A stretch of DNA of 64,000 nt from contig QCKN01000002.1 of NCBI GenBank assembly GCA_003215295.1, positions 62,001 through 126,000 on the forward strand, given 5' to 3'. Below are positions 47,162 through 56,334 of the stretch, one piece after another. The stretch's first letter is position 1. The number at the start of each line of letters is the position of its first letter. The position numbers and the translations under genes are program-made. The notes beneath the pieces were generated by a model that did no database searches, was not told the DNA's origin, and was given only the letters and a program-made list of their open reading frames with translations. The DNA is from Prochlorococcus sp. AG-409-P03 (GTDB taxonomy: Bacteria; Cyanobacteriota; Cyanobacteriia; PCC-6307; Cyanobiaceae).

Positions 47162-47262
47162 AAAAAAGCCCCGCCAAAGGCAGGGCTTGTGAGGTGGAAT
47201 CTTTCAGGAGTCTCTCCATTGTTTCGACCCTGAGAAAAGGTTCCGCACCCCTCACACATGAA
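47162..47262 (-). ncRNA. Candidate structured small RNA with intrinsic terminator
   Basis: On the minus strand between rplL and rnhA a long imperfect hairpin can form: TGTGAGG at 47256-47250 pairs with CCTCACA at 47194-47188, with inner pairing of GGAA/TTCC and CAGG/CCTG, and a loop containing GTCGAAACAATGGAGAGAC. It is followed directly by AAGCCCTGCC-TTT-GGCGGGGCTT (47188-47166) and a run of T, a good terminator. A -10-like TAGATT lies just upstream. No minus-strand gene uses this terminator. A GAAACA in the loop is slightly like Yfr2-type RNAs of picocyanobacteria, but that identity is weak. Confidence 0.5.
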
Positions 47263-47543
47263 AAATCTATCTAAAAAAACGACGATTCTAGGAATGAGAA
47301 GGGGCGCTATTACAACTGTCCAATCAACCCGTAATCAACAAAAGCTCGTCCTTAATAACTCTCTGATTAGCCATGAATACAGTTTGCAGCCTGAACTGGA
47401 AATTCTATAGTTAGTTCATCTGCAGCAACTTTCCAAGTTTCATGTAGCTCCAAGAAATAAAAAGAAGTGATTGTGAGCTTTAAGAAAGCGCAGACCCGGA
47501 GTTAAGTTCGCGCAATAGTTAAATACTTAGAAAAACCCAAGCC
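47263..47543. other. Gap upstream of rnhA, no gene seen
   Basis: About 280 bp between the candidate small RNA and rnhA. I see no supported open frame or tRNA. It would contain the promoter of the minus-strand RNA at its left end and that of rnhA-pyrD at its right end. Confidence 0.5.
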
Positions 47544-48353
47544 TTGATTCACCCAAAGAAAAAAGCTACGGCACAAACAGCTCGTGTGACTTCCGCAGCG
47601 ACCGACGGTGCTTGTAGTGGCAACCCTGGTCCGGGAGGCTGGGGCGTCCTTATACATTTTGAAGACGGCCGCACTGAAGAATTTGGTGGTTATGAAGCCA
47701 AAACTACTAACAATCGAATGGAGCTCCAAGCTGCATTAGAGCTTTTAAAACGATTAAGAAATTTACCTCGACATCCCAGTCTCTTGATAAAAACAGATAG
47801 TAAATATCTAATTCAAGGTTTTAATGAATGGATAAATACATGGAAAAAAAAGGGATGGCGAACGGCCGCAGGGAAACCAGTTCTGAATAAAGACCTATGG
47901 CAAGAATTAGACAAGGCGAGGCTTACTGATATACGACTGGAGTATGTAAAAGGACATAGTGGCGACCCTGATAATGATCGCGTCGACGAAATCGCCGTTA
48001 GCTTCTCCAAAGAGAACTTTATAAAACTGCACTCTGCTGAAGAGTTAACCTCGTCACCTCTTAGCAAAAGCAATTTTATAGAAGATAACTACAATGATCT
48101 CAAAGAACCATGCTCGCCAGAGTTAAATGCATTACTAACAAAGTTAGACGTTGCAAACCATCTAGCCAAAAAAGGTTATGGATTAACTTTGAATGAACTG
48201 TCAGAGCTAGTGAACGAACCAATTGCCAAGCTTGTAAGAAAAAGGAAATCTTGGCGTTGGCGCAATTGGACAGTTGAACCCATTGCAAACTCCCTATGGA
48301 AGTTAACTATTGCTGATGCAACTGAGGTGAAAGAAGAGGAAAATGAAGAATGA
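47544..48353 (+). CDS. rnhA: Ribonuclease HI with C-terminal extension
   Basis: A 269-residue protein. Residues 15-160 form RNase [17 protein letters not shown] with the first catalytic Asp, [13 protein letters not shown] (Glu), [13 protein letters not shown] (Asp) and [17 protein letters not shown] (His and final Asp). It cuts RNA in RNA-DNA hybrids. About 105 residues follow with no known domain; they include [20 protein letters not shown] and [13 protein letters not shown] and look helical and folded. Start is TTG at 47544 or GTG at 47586. The stop overlaps pyrD by 4 bp. Confidence 0.93.
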   Translation: MIHPKKKATAQTARVTSAATDGACSGNPGPGGWGVLIHFEDGRTEEFGGYEAKTTNNRMELQAALELLKRLRNLPRHPSLLIKTDSKYLIQGFNEWINTWKKKGWRTAAGKPVLNKDLWQELDKARLTDIRLEYVKGHSGDPDNDRVDEIAVSFSKENFIKLHSAEELTSSPLSKSNFIEDNYNDLKEPCSPELNALLTKLDVANHLAKKGYGLTLNELSELVNEPIAKLVRKRKSWRWRNWTVEPIANSLWKLTIADATEVKEEENEE

Positions 48354-49549
48354 ATCAATCATCCAGAAATAAGCGAATCTCAACAGAATCGTTTTATAAA
48401 AACCTCTTTGGCCCATTACTTCAAAACGATGAAGGGATAGATCCCGAACTCTTAACCCAGGCCGCAATAAATGCATTAGGCCATGCATCCAAACACAGGA
48501 ATTGGCCTGGTATCTCTACACTACTAGCAACTGTAAATCAAGATTTAAATCGTTCTGATAAGAGACTTGAGCAAAAGATCTTTGGATGTGACTTCAAAAA
48601 TCCCGTCGGTTTAGCCGCCGGCTTTGACAAAAATGGCGTTGCAGCGGGTATATGGGATCACTTTGGATTTGGTTTCGCCGAAATAGGCACTGTGACTTGG
48701 CACGCACAACCAGGCAATCCTCGCCCAAGACTATTCCGTCTCGCGGCTGAGAAGGCCGCACTAAATCGAATGGGCTTCAATAACAACGGTGCAGTAGTCA
48801 TGCGGAAAACTCTTAAACAACAAAAGTTGCTTCAACCAGGACAACGACCTGTAGTTCTTGGAATAAATCTTGGGAAATCAAAAATCACTCCAATAGAACA
48901 AGCTCCTGATGACTACGCCTCATCAATCGAGATACTGGCTCCATTCGCCGACTATGCAGTCATAAACGTAAGCTCACCAAATACCCCTGGCTTAAGAGAT
49001 CTTCAGTCATCCAAACAATTAAGACGACTTATCCAACGGCTCAGGCGTTTGCCGAGTTGCCCACCATTACTCGTCAAAATCGCACCGGATCTTGAGAATA
49101 TTGAGCTTGACAAGTTAGCCAAGGTTGCCTACGAGGAAGGCTTAGCAGGCTTAATAGCGGTCAATACCAGCATCAATCGTCTTGGCTTAGAGCAACGAAT
49201 TCTTTCTTCCAGCGGTCTTAACCTTTCAGAAGAAGCGGGAGGATTAAGTGGCGCACCTCTACGTCCACGTGCTGTAGAGGTGATACGTAGACTTCACCAA
49301 GCCACAGGTTCTAAGTTACCTATCATAGGAGTCGGTGGAATTGACTCACCAGAAGCTGCCTGGGAAAGAATTACTGCAGGTGCTTCTCTAATTCAAGTTT
49401 ATACAGGCTGGATTTTCGAAGGGCCAATGTTGGTTCCACGTATCCTTGAAGCATTATTAACTCAACTAGAGAACCATGGTTTTAGTGATATATCTGAGGC
49501 AATTGGTAGTGAAGCTCCATGGACTACCATCCACTCCTCCGATCACTAA
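48350..49549 (+). CDS. pyrD: Dihydroorotate dehydrogenase (quinone), class 2
   Basis: A 399-residue FMN enzyme oxidising dihydroorotate to orotate in pyrimidine synthesis with quinone as acceptor. The N-terminal helical part typical of class 2 membrane association is present, then [54 protein letters not shown] segment ([15 protein letters not shown]) with the catalytic Ser, VKIAPDL and [11 protein letters not shown] near the phosphate site. It is coupled to rnhA through ATGA. Confidence 0.96.
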   Translation: MNQSSRNKRISTESFYKNLFGPLLQNDEGIDPELLTQAAINALGHASKHRNWPGISTLLATVNQDLNRSDKRLEQKIFGCDFKNPVGLAAGFDKNGVAAGIWDHFGFGFAEIGTVTWHAQPGNPRPRLFRLAAEKAALNRMGFNNNGAVVMRKTLKQQKLLQPGQRPVVLGINLGKSKITPIEQAPDDYASSIEILAPFADYAVINVSSPNTPGLRDLQSSKQLRRLIQRLRRLPSCPPLLVKIAPDLENIELDKLAKVAYEEGLAGLIAVNTSINRLGLEQRILSSSGLNLSEEAGGLSGAPLRPRAVEVIRRLHQATGSKLPIIGVGGIDSPEAAWERITAGASLIQVYTGWIFEGPMLVPRILEALLTQLENHGFSDISEAIGSEAPWTTIHSSDH

Positions 49550-49687
49550 AATCCAGACTAGTTATTAGGTTGAGTCATTTGTGATAAAGACAGTTATTGA
49601 TTATGTCGTCATGATAGTAGACAATATTTACATTCATCGCACAACACCTATAGCGAAGGTTCCTTATTATGTGTTGTGATTGCTAAA

Positions 49688-50770
49688 ATGGGCTTAGATC
49701 TTCACAAGCATGGCGGGAATCTCACTGAAGAAGCTCGGCGGCTAGGTGTCAGTGAACATGCATTACTTGATGCCAGTGCATCCCTAGTTCCATTCCCTCC
49801 TCCTGCAGCACTGGAAGAGTGTCTAAAGGCGGCTCTTCAGGGAAGTGCTCTAAGAAGTTATCCAGACTGCAGCCATCAATCTCTTCGCGAAGCAATCAGT
49901 TCATTTCATGGAATACCTCCCTCCATGATTCTTCCTGGCAACGGAGCCGCCGAACTATTCACATGGGCTGCTAGAGATGCAGCAACAGAAGGAGTCAGTG
50001 GCTTACCCAATCCAGGTTTTTCTGACTATGCCCGCGCATTACGTTGCTGGGATGCTCCTTATATTGACCTCAATCTGCCATTGTCATGGAGTGCTACAAC
50101 ACCTCAACCATTTCCTCTATTACCCAAAACTGATGTGCTCTGGATTACCAATCCTCACAACCCAACTGGTCAATTATGGAGTCATGACTCAATACACAAA
50201 CTAATTAAAAAACATAGCCTTCTTATATGTGATGAAGCCTTCTTACCTTTAGCACCCAACGGCGAACAGCAATCTCTTCTACCCTTGATTACAAAGTACC
50301 CAAATCTTGTAGTAATAAGAAGTCTCACTAAACTTTTTGGTATCGCAGGCTTGAGGTTGGGTTATGCCGTCGGCAACGAACATCGTCTCAAAAAATGGCA
50401 AGAGTGGAGGGATCCTTGGCCACTCAATGGGCTTGCCATCATGGCAGGGGTAAGGCTAATGACAGATAAAAAACTACTGAGCAATTGGATCAATAGAGTC
50501 CATCAATGGGTCTCTGTTGAAGGTTCCTGGCTCTACAACAAATTAAATAGCATTCCAGGAATTACAGCTCACCCGTCAGCAGTGAATTTTATTTTATTTA
50601 AAAATACATCCTCAGTTTCAAGGTTACGTGAACGGCTTAGTGAGAAACATATCCTAATTAGAGACTGTGAATCCTTTAAGGCATTAGGTAAGCAATGGTT
50701 TCGAGTTAGCCTACAAGACAGAGTAGGGAATCAACTTATTACGTCGGCTATTCAGGAAATAGTTAACTAA
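49688..50770 (+). CDS. cobD: CobD-like PLP aminotransferase-fold enzyme
   Basis: A fold-type I PLP enzyme of about 360 residues. It has [13 protein letters not shown] at the N terminus, the [13 protein letters not shown] cofactor-binding segment, [19 protein letters not shown] with the PLP Asp, and [16 protein letters not shown] with the catalytic Lys. The HGGN start and length suit L-threonine-O-3-phosphate decarboxylase (CobD/CobC) in cobalamin side-chain synthesis; histidinol-phosphate aminotransferase is the main alternative. ATG at 49688 is preferred to GTG at 49676. It overlaps the murG end by 8 bp, convergently. Confidence 0.85.
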   Translation: MGLDLHKHGGNLTEEARRLGVSEHALLDASASLVPFPPPAALEECLKAALQGSALRSYPDCSHQSLREAISSFHGIPPSMILPGNGAAELFTWAARDAATEGVSGLPNPGFSDYARALRCWDAPYIDLNLPLSWSATTPQPFPLLPKTDVLWITNPHNPTGQLWSHDSIHKLIKKHSLLICDEAFLPLAPNGEQQSLLPLITKYPNLVVIRSLTKLFGIAGLRLGYAVGNEHRLKKWQEWRDPWPLNGLAIMAGVRLMTDKKLLSNWINRVHQWVSVEGSWLYNKLNSIPGITAHPSAVNFILFKNTSSVSRLRERLSEKHILIRDCESFKALGKQWFRVSLQDRVGNQLITSAIQEIVN

Positions 50771-51839
50771 AAGACTCCAACAGTTTGACTACTTTAAGGT
50801 GTGAATCTTTGACTGAAATCTTTTCCATTCCATTCCTCATTTCAATCAAAGGATCAACACCTCCTAACTCATTTTTTGACAAGCGAGTCTTTAACAATCT
50901 AGCTAATACGTCTCTCAATATTGTGTGGTCAGAGTGATGTTGGTGCACAATCACTGCCCCTCCAAACTCAGCAGCAAAAGCAGCATTAAATTCTTGATGT
51001 TGATCTGTAGCTGATGGGTAGGGCACCAAGATCGCCGGGGTTCTACAAAGAGCCAACTCCGCCAAAGTGCCTGCACCAGCTCTGCTAATCGCAAGATCAG
51101 CATGCTGCAGTAAGCCTGGCATCTCATGCGAAAAAGATTTCTCTATAAAATTGTCATGTGTAAACTTCCCATTCTCATTGTCATTTGAGCCAGTCAAATG
51201 AATCACTCGACAACCATTCTTAACCAGACTAGGAATGACTCCACGCACCATATGATTTAGGCCTACGGCTCCCTGACTACCGCCAAGAATCACTATCAGA
51301 GGGCCGTCTCCTGGTGGGATCCAATCTGGGGCTGGCTGCAAAGAAAGAAATGACTTTCGTAGAGGAGTTCCTGTGAGAAAAGTGGTTGCTCTTGGTAGAC
51401 GTTTTTTGGCCACAGGCAAGCCTACTGCCACCAAATCACACAGCCCCCCTAAAAGCCGGCTAACACGTCCTGGAATCGCATTTGATTCATGCAAAATAAC
51501 TGGTACTCGACACAAAAAAGCACCGAGGATCGCTGGCGCAGCTATATATCCCCCGGTAGTAAAGACAATTTGTACTCGCCTTTTCCGCATCACATTGCAA
51601 ACTCTTCTGGTTGCATTCAACAATTGCAAAACCTGAAAAATTTTTCGAATTCCGCTCCCCTGTAAACCCTTTGCTTTAACACTTTCTAAAGGAAATTTTT
51701 CAGGTACAAGCTTGATCTCCAAACGATCTGAAACCCCTAACCAACAAACATCCCATGAAGCAGGCAAAGCCTCAGCAACAGCCAATGCAGGAAAAATATG
51801 ACCACCAGTGCCACTAGCCGCAACCAAGACTCGAGTCAT
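50763..51839 (-). CDS. murG: UDP-GlcNAc:lipid II precursor GlcNAc transferase MurG
   Basis: A 358-residue GT-B glycosyltransferase that adds GlcNAc to lipid I on the inner membrane. The N-terminal loop is [34 protein letters not shown] and [17 protein letters not shown] are typical, and the C-terminal domain shows [35 protein letters not shown] and [19 protein letters not shown] at 51839 gives the normal N terminus. It is divergent from the next secreted protein, 58 bp apart. Confidence 0.96.
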   Translation of the reverse strand: MTRVLVAASGTGGHIFPALAVAEALPASWDVCWLGVSDRLEIKLVPEKFPLESVKAKGLQGSGIRKIFQVLQLLNATRRVCNVMRKRRVQIVFTTGGYIAAPAILGAFLCRVPVILHESNAIPGRVSRLLGGLCDLVAVGLPVAKKRLPRATTFLTGTPLRKSFLSLQPAPDWIPPGDGPLIVILGGSQGAVGLNHMVRGVIPSLVKNGCRVIHLTGSNDNENGKFTHDNFIEKSFSHEMPGLLQHADLAISRAGAGTLAELALCRTPAILVPYPSATDQHQEFNAAFAAEFGGAVIVHQHHSDHTILRDVLARLLKTRLSKNELGGVDPLIEMRNGMEKISVKDSHLKVVKLLESFS

Positions 51840-51897
51840 CTGCACAAGCAAAATGATGTATGGCGCCTAAGTTAGAGGAAGAACCGGTAAGTCCAAG

Positions 51898-52653
51898 GTG
51901 TCCTTGTCATTAAGTTTCGCTCTAGCTTCAGCCCTTTTGTTTCTAATCTCATTCCCAAAAGCTGGGAAAGCAGACACTCCTAATTCTTTATTGCTAAGCC
52001 AGCGCCTCCAAGAAGTCTTAAATAGTCAAAAGATTTCAGACCTAGATGAATTCTTCTCGAAGCAAGACGCGAAAACAATAAAAATACGTTATCGGAGGCT
52101 ATTACAACGCTTCCCAAATGCAAATTGGCTTATCCAACCCTCAGAAACACTTGAAAATGGTCGTCAATCTATCAAAGTTACAGTCCAAGGAAATCAAGCA
52201 GAAGGGGTACTTCTTCACTCTTTAGAAGCTAAGCAACATTTCACTTTTAATATTATAGATAAGAAGATATCCTCTCCAAAACTAGTTAGTGAATACGCAA
52301 TCATTCAAACTAGCGAAAACCCACTTCAAATAACCTTAGGCATCCCAGAGGTTGTACTTACAGGAACAAAATACGACTTTGACGTAATTTTAGAAAATCC
52401 ACTTGGCGATTCAATAATTGCAGGAGGCTTAATTCCTATTACTCCAGAAGAAGCTTTGAAAAACGAATCGCCTGGGATGGAACTTATTCCAATGGGTGGA
52501 GGAGGTTTGTTCAAATCTGTCCAGGCTCCTTTATCCCCAGGGGTTCAAAATTGGGCAGCATTTCTCGCACATCCAAAAGGTCTAATCTCAATTAGCAAAA
52601 TGGTTAGGGTCGTTTCGGAGAAGAAAGAATTATCTCCGGGAAAGGCAAAATAA
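51898..52653 (+). CDS. Secreted protein of unknown function
   Basis: A 251-residue protein with an N-terminal signal peptide (SLSFALASALLFLISFPKAG, cleavage probably after KA before DTPNS) and a soluble beta-rich body. Recognisable stretches are FPNANWLIQPSETLENGRQS, ITLGIPEVVLTGTKYDFDVI then LENPLGDSIIAGGLIPI, and the tail PLSPGVQNWAAFLAHPKG. It resembles conserved cyanobacterial exported proteins of unknown role. The start is GTG at 51898. Likely periplasmic or thylakoid lumen. Confidence 0.8.
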   Translation: MSLSLSFALASALLFLISFPKAGKADTPNSLLLSQRLQEVLNSQKISDLDEFFSKQDAKTIKIRYRRLLQRFPNANWLIQPSETLENGRQSIKVTVQGNQAEGVLLHSLEAKQHFTFNIIDKKISSPKLVSEYAIIQTSENPLQITLGIPEVVLTGTKYDFDVILENPLGDSIIAGGLIPITPEEALKNESPGMELIPMGGGGLFKSVQAPLSPGVQNWAAFLAHPKGLISISKMVRVVSEKKELSPGKAK

Positions 52654-52754
52654 CAAGAATTGATTATTTTACATATAGAATAGTTTGTGGAAACTAGAGA
52701 GAAATAGACCTAACTTACCTACAATTAAATATATCTTTTTCAGTCTCTAGATCC

Positions 52755-53972
52755 TCAATCCTGATCTACATCCTCATCTAATGCTGCAACACCTGGTAAA
52801 ATCTTCCCCTCTAATAATTCGAGACTGGCTCCGCCGCCTGTAGAGATGTGAGACATCTTTTCAGCAAGTCCAGCCTGCTCAACAGCTGCAACGGAGTCCC
52901 CACCACCAATAATTGTGCAACAACCATTGCTACTTAACTGAGCAAGAGTAGTTGCTATCGAATTTGTCCCAGTAGCAAACTTTTCAAATTCGAAAACCCC
53001 CATCGGGCCATTCCAAATAACTGTTTTACAATCAGCCAAATTCTCTTGAAAAAGCTTTACTGAATCAGGGCCAATGTCTAAACCCATCCACCCTTCCGGA
53101 ATTGCATCAATCGCAGCGACCTGACTGCTTGCATCAGGAGAGAAACTATCAGCGAGCACAATATCAGTAGGCAAAAGCAACTGAACACCTTTGGAGTTCG
53201 CTTTAGCCTCAAGTTCCTTAGCAAGTTCTAACTTATCTTCTTCAACCATGCTGTTACCTACAGACAAGCCACGCGCTTTATAGAAAGTAAAGATCATGCC
53301 GCCACCAATAAATACTTTGTCGCACTTATCTATCAATGCCTCAAGAACTCCTATTTTGCTACTGACCTTAGAACCTCCAACAATTGCAGCCAGCGGACGC
53401 TTAGGAGCATCAATCGCACCTTGAAGATATTTAAGTTCTTTCTCCATCAAATACCCTGCCACGTTTGGAGTCAAAAACTTCGTGACACCTTCAGTAGATG
53501 CGTGTGCTCGATGAGCAGCTCCAAATGCATCGTTCACGTATACCTCTGCAAGAGAAGCAAGCTTTTCTGCAAAGTCATCCTTATTACTCTCTTCTTCTGC
53601 AAAGAACCGAACATTTTCTAGTAAAACCACTTCACCATTACGCATTGCGCTCACCTTGGTCTGAGCATCTTCACCAACACAACTCTCGGTCTTAACAACC
53701 CTTCTTCCTAGTAACTCACTTAACCGTTGTGCAACAGGAGTTAGACGCATGCCCTGGTTGACCTGACCTTTAGGCCTTCCAAAATGAGCTGAGAGAATTA
53801 CACGTGCACCCTTTTCAATGAGGTCATTAATAGTTGGAAGAGCAGCTCGTATGCGAGTGTCATCAGTTATGGATCCTTGATCATTGAGTGGGACGTTGAA
53901 ATCAACACGCACTAAAACACGCTTACCGCATAGGTTCTCTGCGCTGAGGCTAGACAGGGAGCGCTTCGCCAT
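52755..53972 (-). CDS. pgk: Phosphoglycerate kinase
   Basis: A 405-residue enzyme that transfers phosphate between 1,3-bisphosphoglycerate and ADP; in cyanobacteria it serves the Calvin cycle. Family marks are [67 protein letters not shown] and the C-terminal [14 protein letters not shown] and [18 protein letters not shown] at 53972. CP12 and enolase elsewhere in the window act in connected pathways. Confidence 0.98.
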   Translation of the reverse strand: MAKRSLSSLSAENLCGKRVLVRVDFNVPLNDQGSITDDTRIRAALPTINDLIEKGARVILSAHFGRPKGQVNQGMRLTPVAQRLSELLGRRVVKTESCVGEDAQTKVSAMRNGEVVLLENVRFFAEEESNKDDFAEKLASLAEVYVNDAFGAAHRAHASTEGVTKFLTPNVAGYLMEKELKYLQGAIDAPKRPLAAIVGGSKVSSKIGVLEALIDKCDKVFIGGGMIFTFYKARGLSVGNSMVEEDKLELAKELEAKANSKGVQLLLPTDIVLADSFSPDASSQVAAIDAIPEGWMGLDIGPDSVKLFQENLADCKTVIWNGPMGVFEFEKFATGTNSIATTLAQLSSNGCCTIIGGGDSVAAVEQAGLAEKMSHISTGGGASLELLEGKILPGVAALDEDVDQD

Positions 53973-54107
53973 GGTGGTGTGCCGTGCAATGTAAAAACGC
54001 TGAGAGACTAACCCTTAATTGGCAGTATTGGAATACTTTGATAGCAGACAGACAGAGCTTGCAAAGCTAGGGATCAGTCAGACCAAGCTCTAGAAAAGGG
54101 GTTCCAA

Positions 54108-54491
54108 ATGTTTGAGAAAGTTCTTTTCCCGCTTGAGCCACGGAAAGAAGCCGTCAAAACAGCAAGAGAAGCAATAGATCTTGCCAAAAACCACCACAGT
54201 CACTTGATCATTCTCTCGATTGTGCAATCTGAAAACCCAGAAATGGATAACATCGAATTACTATCCTCTCTAATTCAGAACACTCAAGAAACTTTGATTC
54301 AAGAAGGAGTTAGTTATGATGTATTAGAAAGAAAAGGGAACACTGCTTTTGTAATCTGTGATGTTGCAGATGAATTAAATGTAGATGTAATTGTGCTTGG
54401 TACAGAAGACTTAAATCTAGAAAAAGACTCTCAAAGCACAGCCGGGATTGTGATTCAACTTTCACCTTGTCCAGTACTGGTAGTGCCGTGA
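54108..54491 (+). CDS. Universal stress protein (UspA family)
   Basis: A 127-residue alpha/beta protein. The start MFEKVLFPLEPRKEAVKTAR, the middle HLIILSIVQSENPE, and the end VDVIVLGTEDLNL then SPCPVLVVP give the Usp fold. The ATP-binding G-2x-G-9x-G(S/T) loop is only partly conserved (GTEDLNLEKDSQSTAG), so nucleotide binding is uncertain. Its stop overlaps the GTG of rbgA by 4 bp, an unusual association. Confidence 0.85.
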   Translation: MFEKVLFPLEPRKEAVKTAREAIDLAKNHHSHLIILSIVQSENPEMDNIELLSSLIQNTQETLIQEGVSYDVLERKGNTAFVICDVADELNVDVIVLGTEDLNLEKDSQSTAGIVIQLSPCPVLVVP

Positions 54492-55363
54492 ATACTCCAA
54501 CTATTCAATGGTATCCAGGCCACATAGCGAAAGCTTTAAAGCAATTGCAATCCAATCTGGACAAAGTGGATTTGATAATCGAAGTACGGGATGCACGGAT
54601 ACCTATGGCAACATCCCACCCCCACCTAGAACGGTGGATTCAAGGCAAGCAACATTTACTAGTAATCAACCGTAGAGACATGATTTCGTCCCAAGCCTTA
54701 AAGGCTTGGGACGATTATTTCCGGAAGAAAGGACATGTCCCATGGTGGTGTGATGCAAAAGCTGGCACTGGAGTCAAACAACTAAAAGCAGCTGCAATCA
54801 AGACAGGAACTGTTCTCAACCAACGCAGACTTTCTAGGGGCATGAAAAAGCGACCAGTAAGGGCACTAACACTAGGGTTTCCCAACGTTGGAAAATCCGC
54901 ATTAATCAACAGGTTAGTGCGTAAAAAAGTTGTTGATAGCTCTCGAAAAGCTGGAGTTACGCGTTCATTGAGATGGGTTCGTCTAGGGCACGAATTAGAT
55001 CTCCTCGATGCCCCAGGCGTGCTACCTCCTCGTCTAGATGATCAACAAGCCGCTTTATGTCTTGCAATATGCGATGACATTGGCCAAGCAGCTTATGACC
55101 ACGAATCAGTTGCAATTGCCTTTCTGAAAATGCTCGATCAATTAAAAAACACTTCCGCAGCTGGAGTTTGTTCGAACTTATTAGAAAAACGTTATGGTCT
55201 ACCGATTAAAAAGGGAAAAGCTGATATCCCTCCCTACCAAAAATGGTTAGGGGATATTTCACTTATGCACACTTCAGGAGACACAAAGCGAATGTCCCAA
55301 AGACTCCTGGATGACTTCAGACGAGCTTTATTGGGGTTCATAGCCCTAGAGCTCCCGACATGA
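54488..55363 (+). CDS. rbgA: Ribosome biogenesis GTPase YlqF/RbgA family
   Basis: A 291-residue circularly permuted GTPase needed for late 50S assembly. The order of G motifs is G4 first (VINRRDM), then G1 GFPNVGKSA and G3 DAPGVLPP, which defines the YlqF/YawG group. The N terminus IQWYPGHIAKALKQL is the family start. GTG at 54488 is preferred over a longer TTG frame because it forms a 4-bp overlap with uspA and matches relatives. The downstream rluD overlaps by ATGA. Confidence 0.94.
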   Translation: MNTPTIQWYPGHIAKALKQLQSNLDKVDLIIEVRDARIPMATSHPHLERWIQGKQHLLVINRRDMISSQALKAWDDYFRKKGHVPWWCDAKAGTGVKQLKAAAIKTGTVLNQRRLSRGMKKRPVRALTLGFPNVGKSALINRLVRKKVVDSSRKAGVTRSLRWVRLGHELDLLDAPGVLPPRLDDQQAALCLAICDDIGQAAYDHESVAIAFLKMLDQLKNTSAAGVCSNLLEKRYGLPIKKGKADIPPYQKWLGDISLMHTSGDTKRMSQRLLDDFRRALLGFIALELPT

Positions 55364-56322
55364 CAGAGCAACACACACAAACCTTTGGAGAAGGTAAAGG
55401 TGAATTACTCAAATTGCATTACTCAAAGCCATTACCAATGCGATTAGATCGTTGGCTGGTCACTCAAAGGAAGGAACAAAGTCGTGCGCGCATACAAAAA
55501 TTGATCGATGCTGGTTTTGTTCGCGTTAATGGAGTAAATGCAAGAGCAAAAACACCTCTTCGCAATGGAGATGGGATAGAAGTTTGGCTACCACCACCAG
55601 AACCGCTTGAATATTTACAGCCTGAAAAAATGACATTAGATGTGCTCTTCGAAGACGAGCACATCATTGTGATCAATAAACCAGCTGGTTTAACAGTACA
55701 CCCAGCTCCTGGGAATAAAAACGGAACCTTAGTAAATGGCTTATTACATCATTGCCCTAATTTACCCGGCATAAGCGGCAAACTGCGCCCTGGAATCGTA
55801 CATCGACTAGACAAGGACACAACAGGATGCATTGTTATTGCAAAAAGCCAAGAGTCTCTAGTAAACCTTCAGGTACAAATCCAAAAGAGAATTGCTTCAC
55901 GCAATTATCTTGGGGTAGTTCATGGTGTTCCAAACGGAGATCACGGAATAATTTCAGGGGCCATTGGACGTCATCCTGTAGATAGGAAAAAATATGCAGT
56001 AATTGCTGAAGGAGAAGGAAAGTATGCCCGTACTCATTGGAAACTCTTAGAGAGATTAGGCGATTATTCTCTACTGAGTTTCAAACTAGATACAGGTCGA
56101 ACCCATCAGATTAGAGTCCATTGTGCACACATTGGTCACCCAATCCTAGGAGATCAAATTTACAGTCGCTGTAGAAAACTTCCCATAGAGCTCTCAGGTC
56201 AAATCCTTCATGCGATTTCCTTGGGATTGAACCACCCAGTTACAAACGAAAAGATGATCTTTGAGGCACCCTTGCCAGTAATTTTCCAAAAACTTCTTAT
56301 TAATTTAGGGAGTAAAGTTTAA
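55360..56322 (+). CDS. rluD: Ribosomal large subunit pseudouridine synthase (RluD family)
   Basis: A 320-residue pseudouridine synthase. The N-terminal S4 domain covers about residues 25-75 (MRLDRWLVTQRKEQSRARIQ; AGFVRVNG). The catalytic Asp is in GIVHRLDKDTTG, and DTGRTHQIRVHCAHIGHPIL then GDQIY is the C-terminal signature. In relatives it modifies helix 69 of 23S rRNA; rluA/C-type targets cannot be excluded. With rbgA upstream, the pair points to 50S maturation. Confidence 0.93.
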   Translation: MTEQHTQTFGEGKGELLKLHYSKPLPMRLDRWLVTQRKEQSRARIQKLIDAGFVRVNGVNARAKTPLRNGDGIEVWLPPPEPLEYLQPEKMTLDVLFEDEHIIVINKPAGLTVHPAPGNKNGTLVNGLLHHCPNLPGISGKLRPGIVHRLDKDTTGCIVIAKSQESLVNLQVQIQKRIASRNYLGVVHGVPNGDHGIISGAIGRHPVDRKKYAVIAEGEGKYARTHWKLLERLGDYSLLSFKLDTGRTHQIRVHCAHIGHPILGDQIYSRCRKLPIELSGQILHAISLGLNHPVTNEKMIFEAPLPVIFQKLLINLGSKV

Positions 56323-56334
56323 AGATAATTTAAA

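Noticed and set aside
47162..47262. SRP RNA (ffs) or 6S RNA as identity of the minus-strand RNA
   Set aside because: The SRP GGAA tetraloop region with GGTCAGG...AGCAGCC is absent, and the structure is too short and different for 6S RNA.
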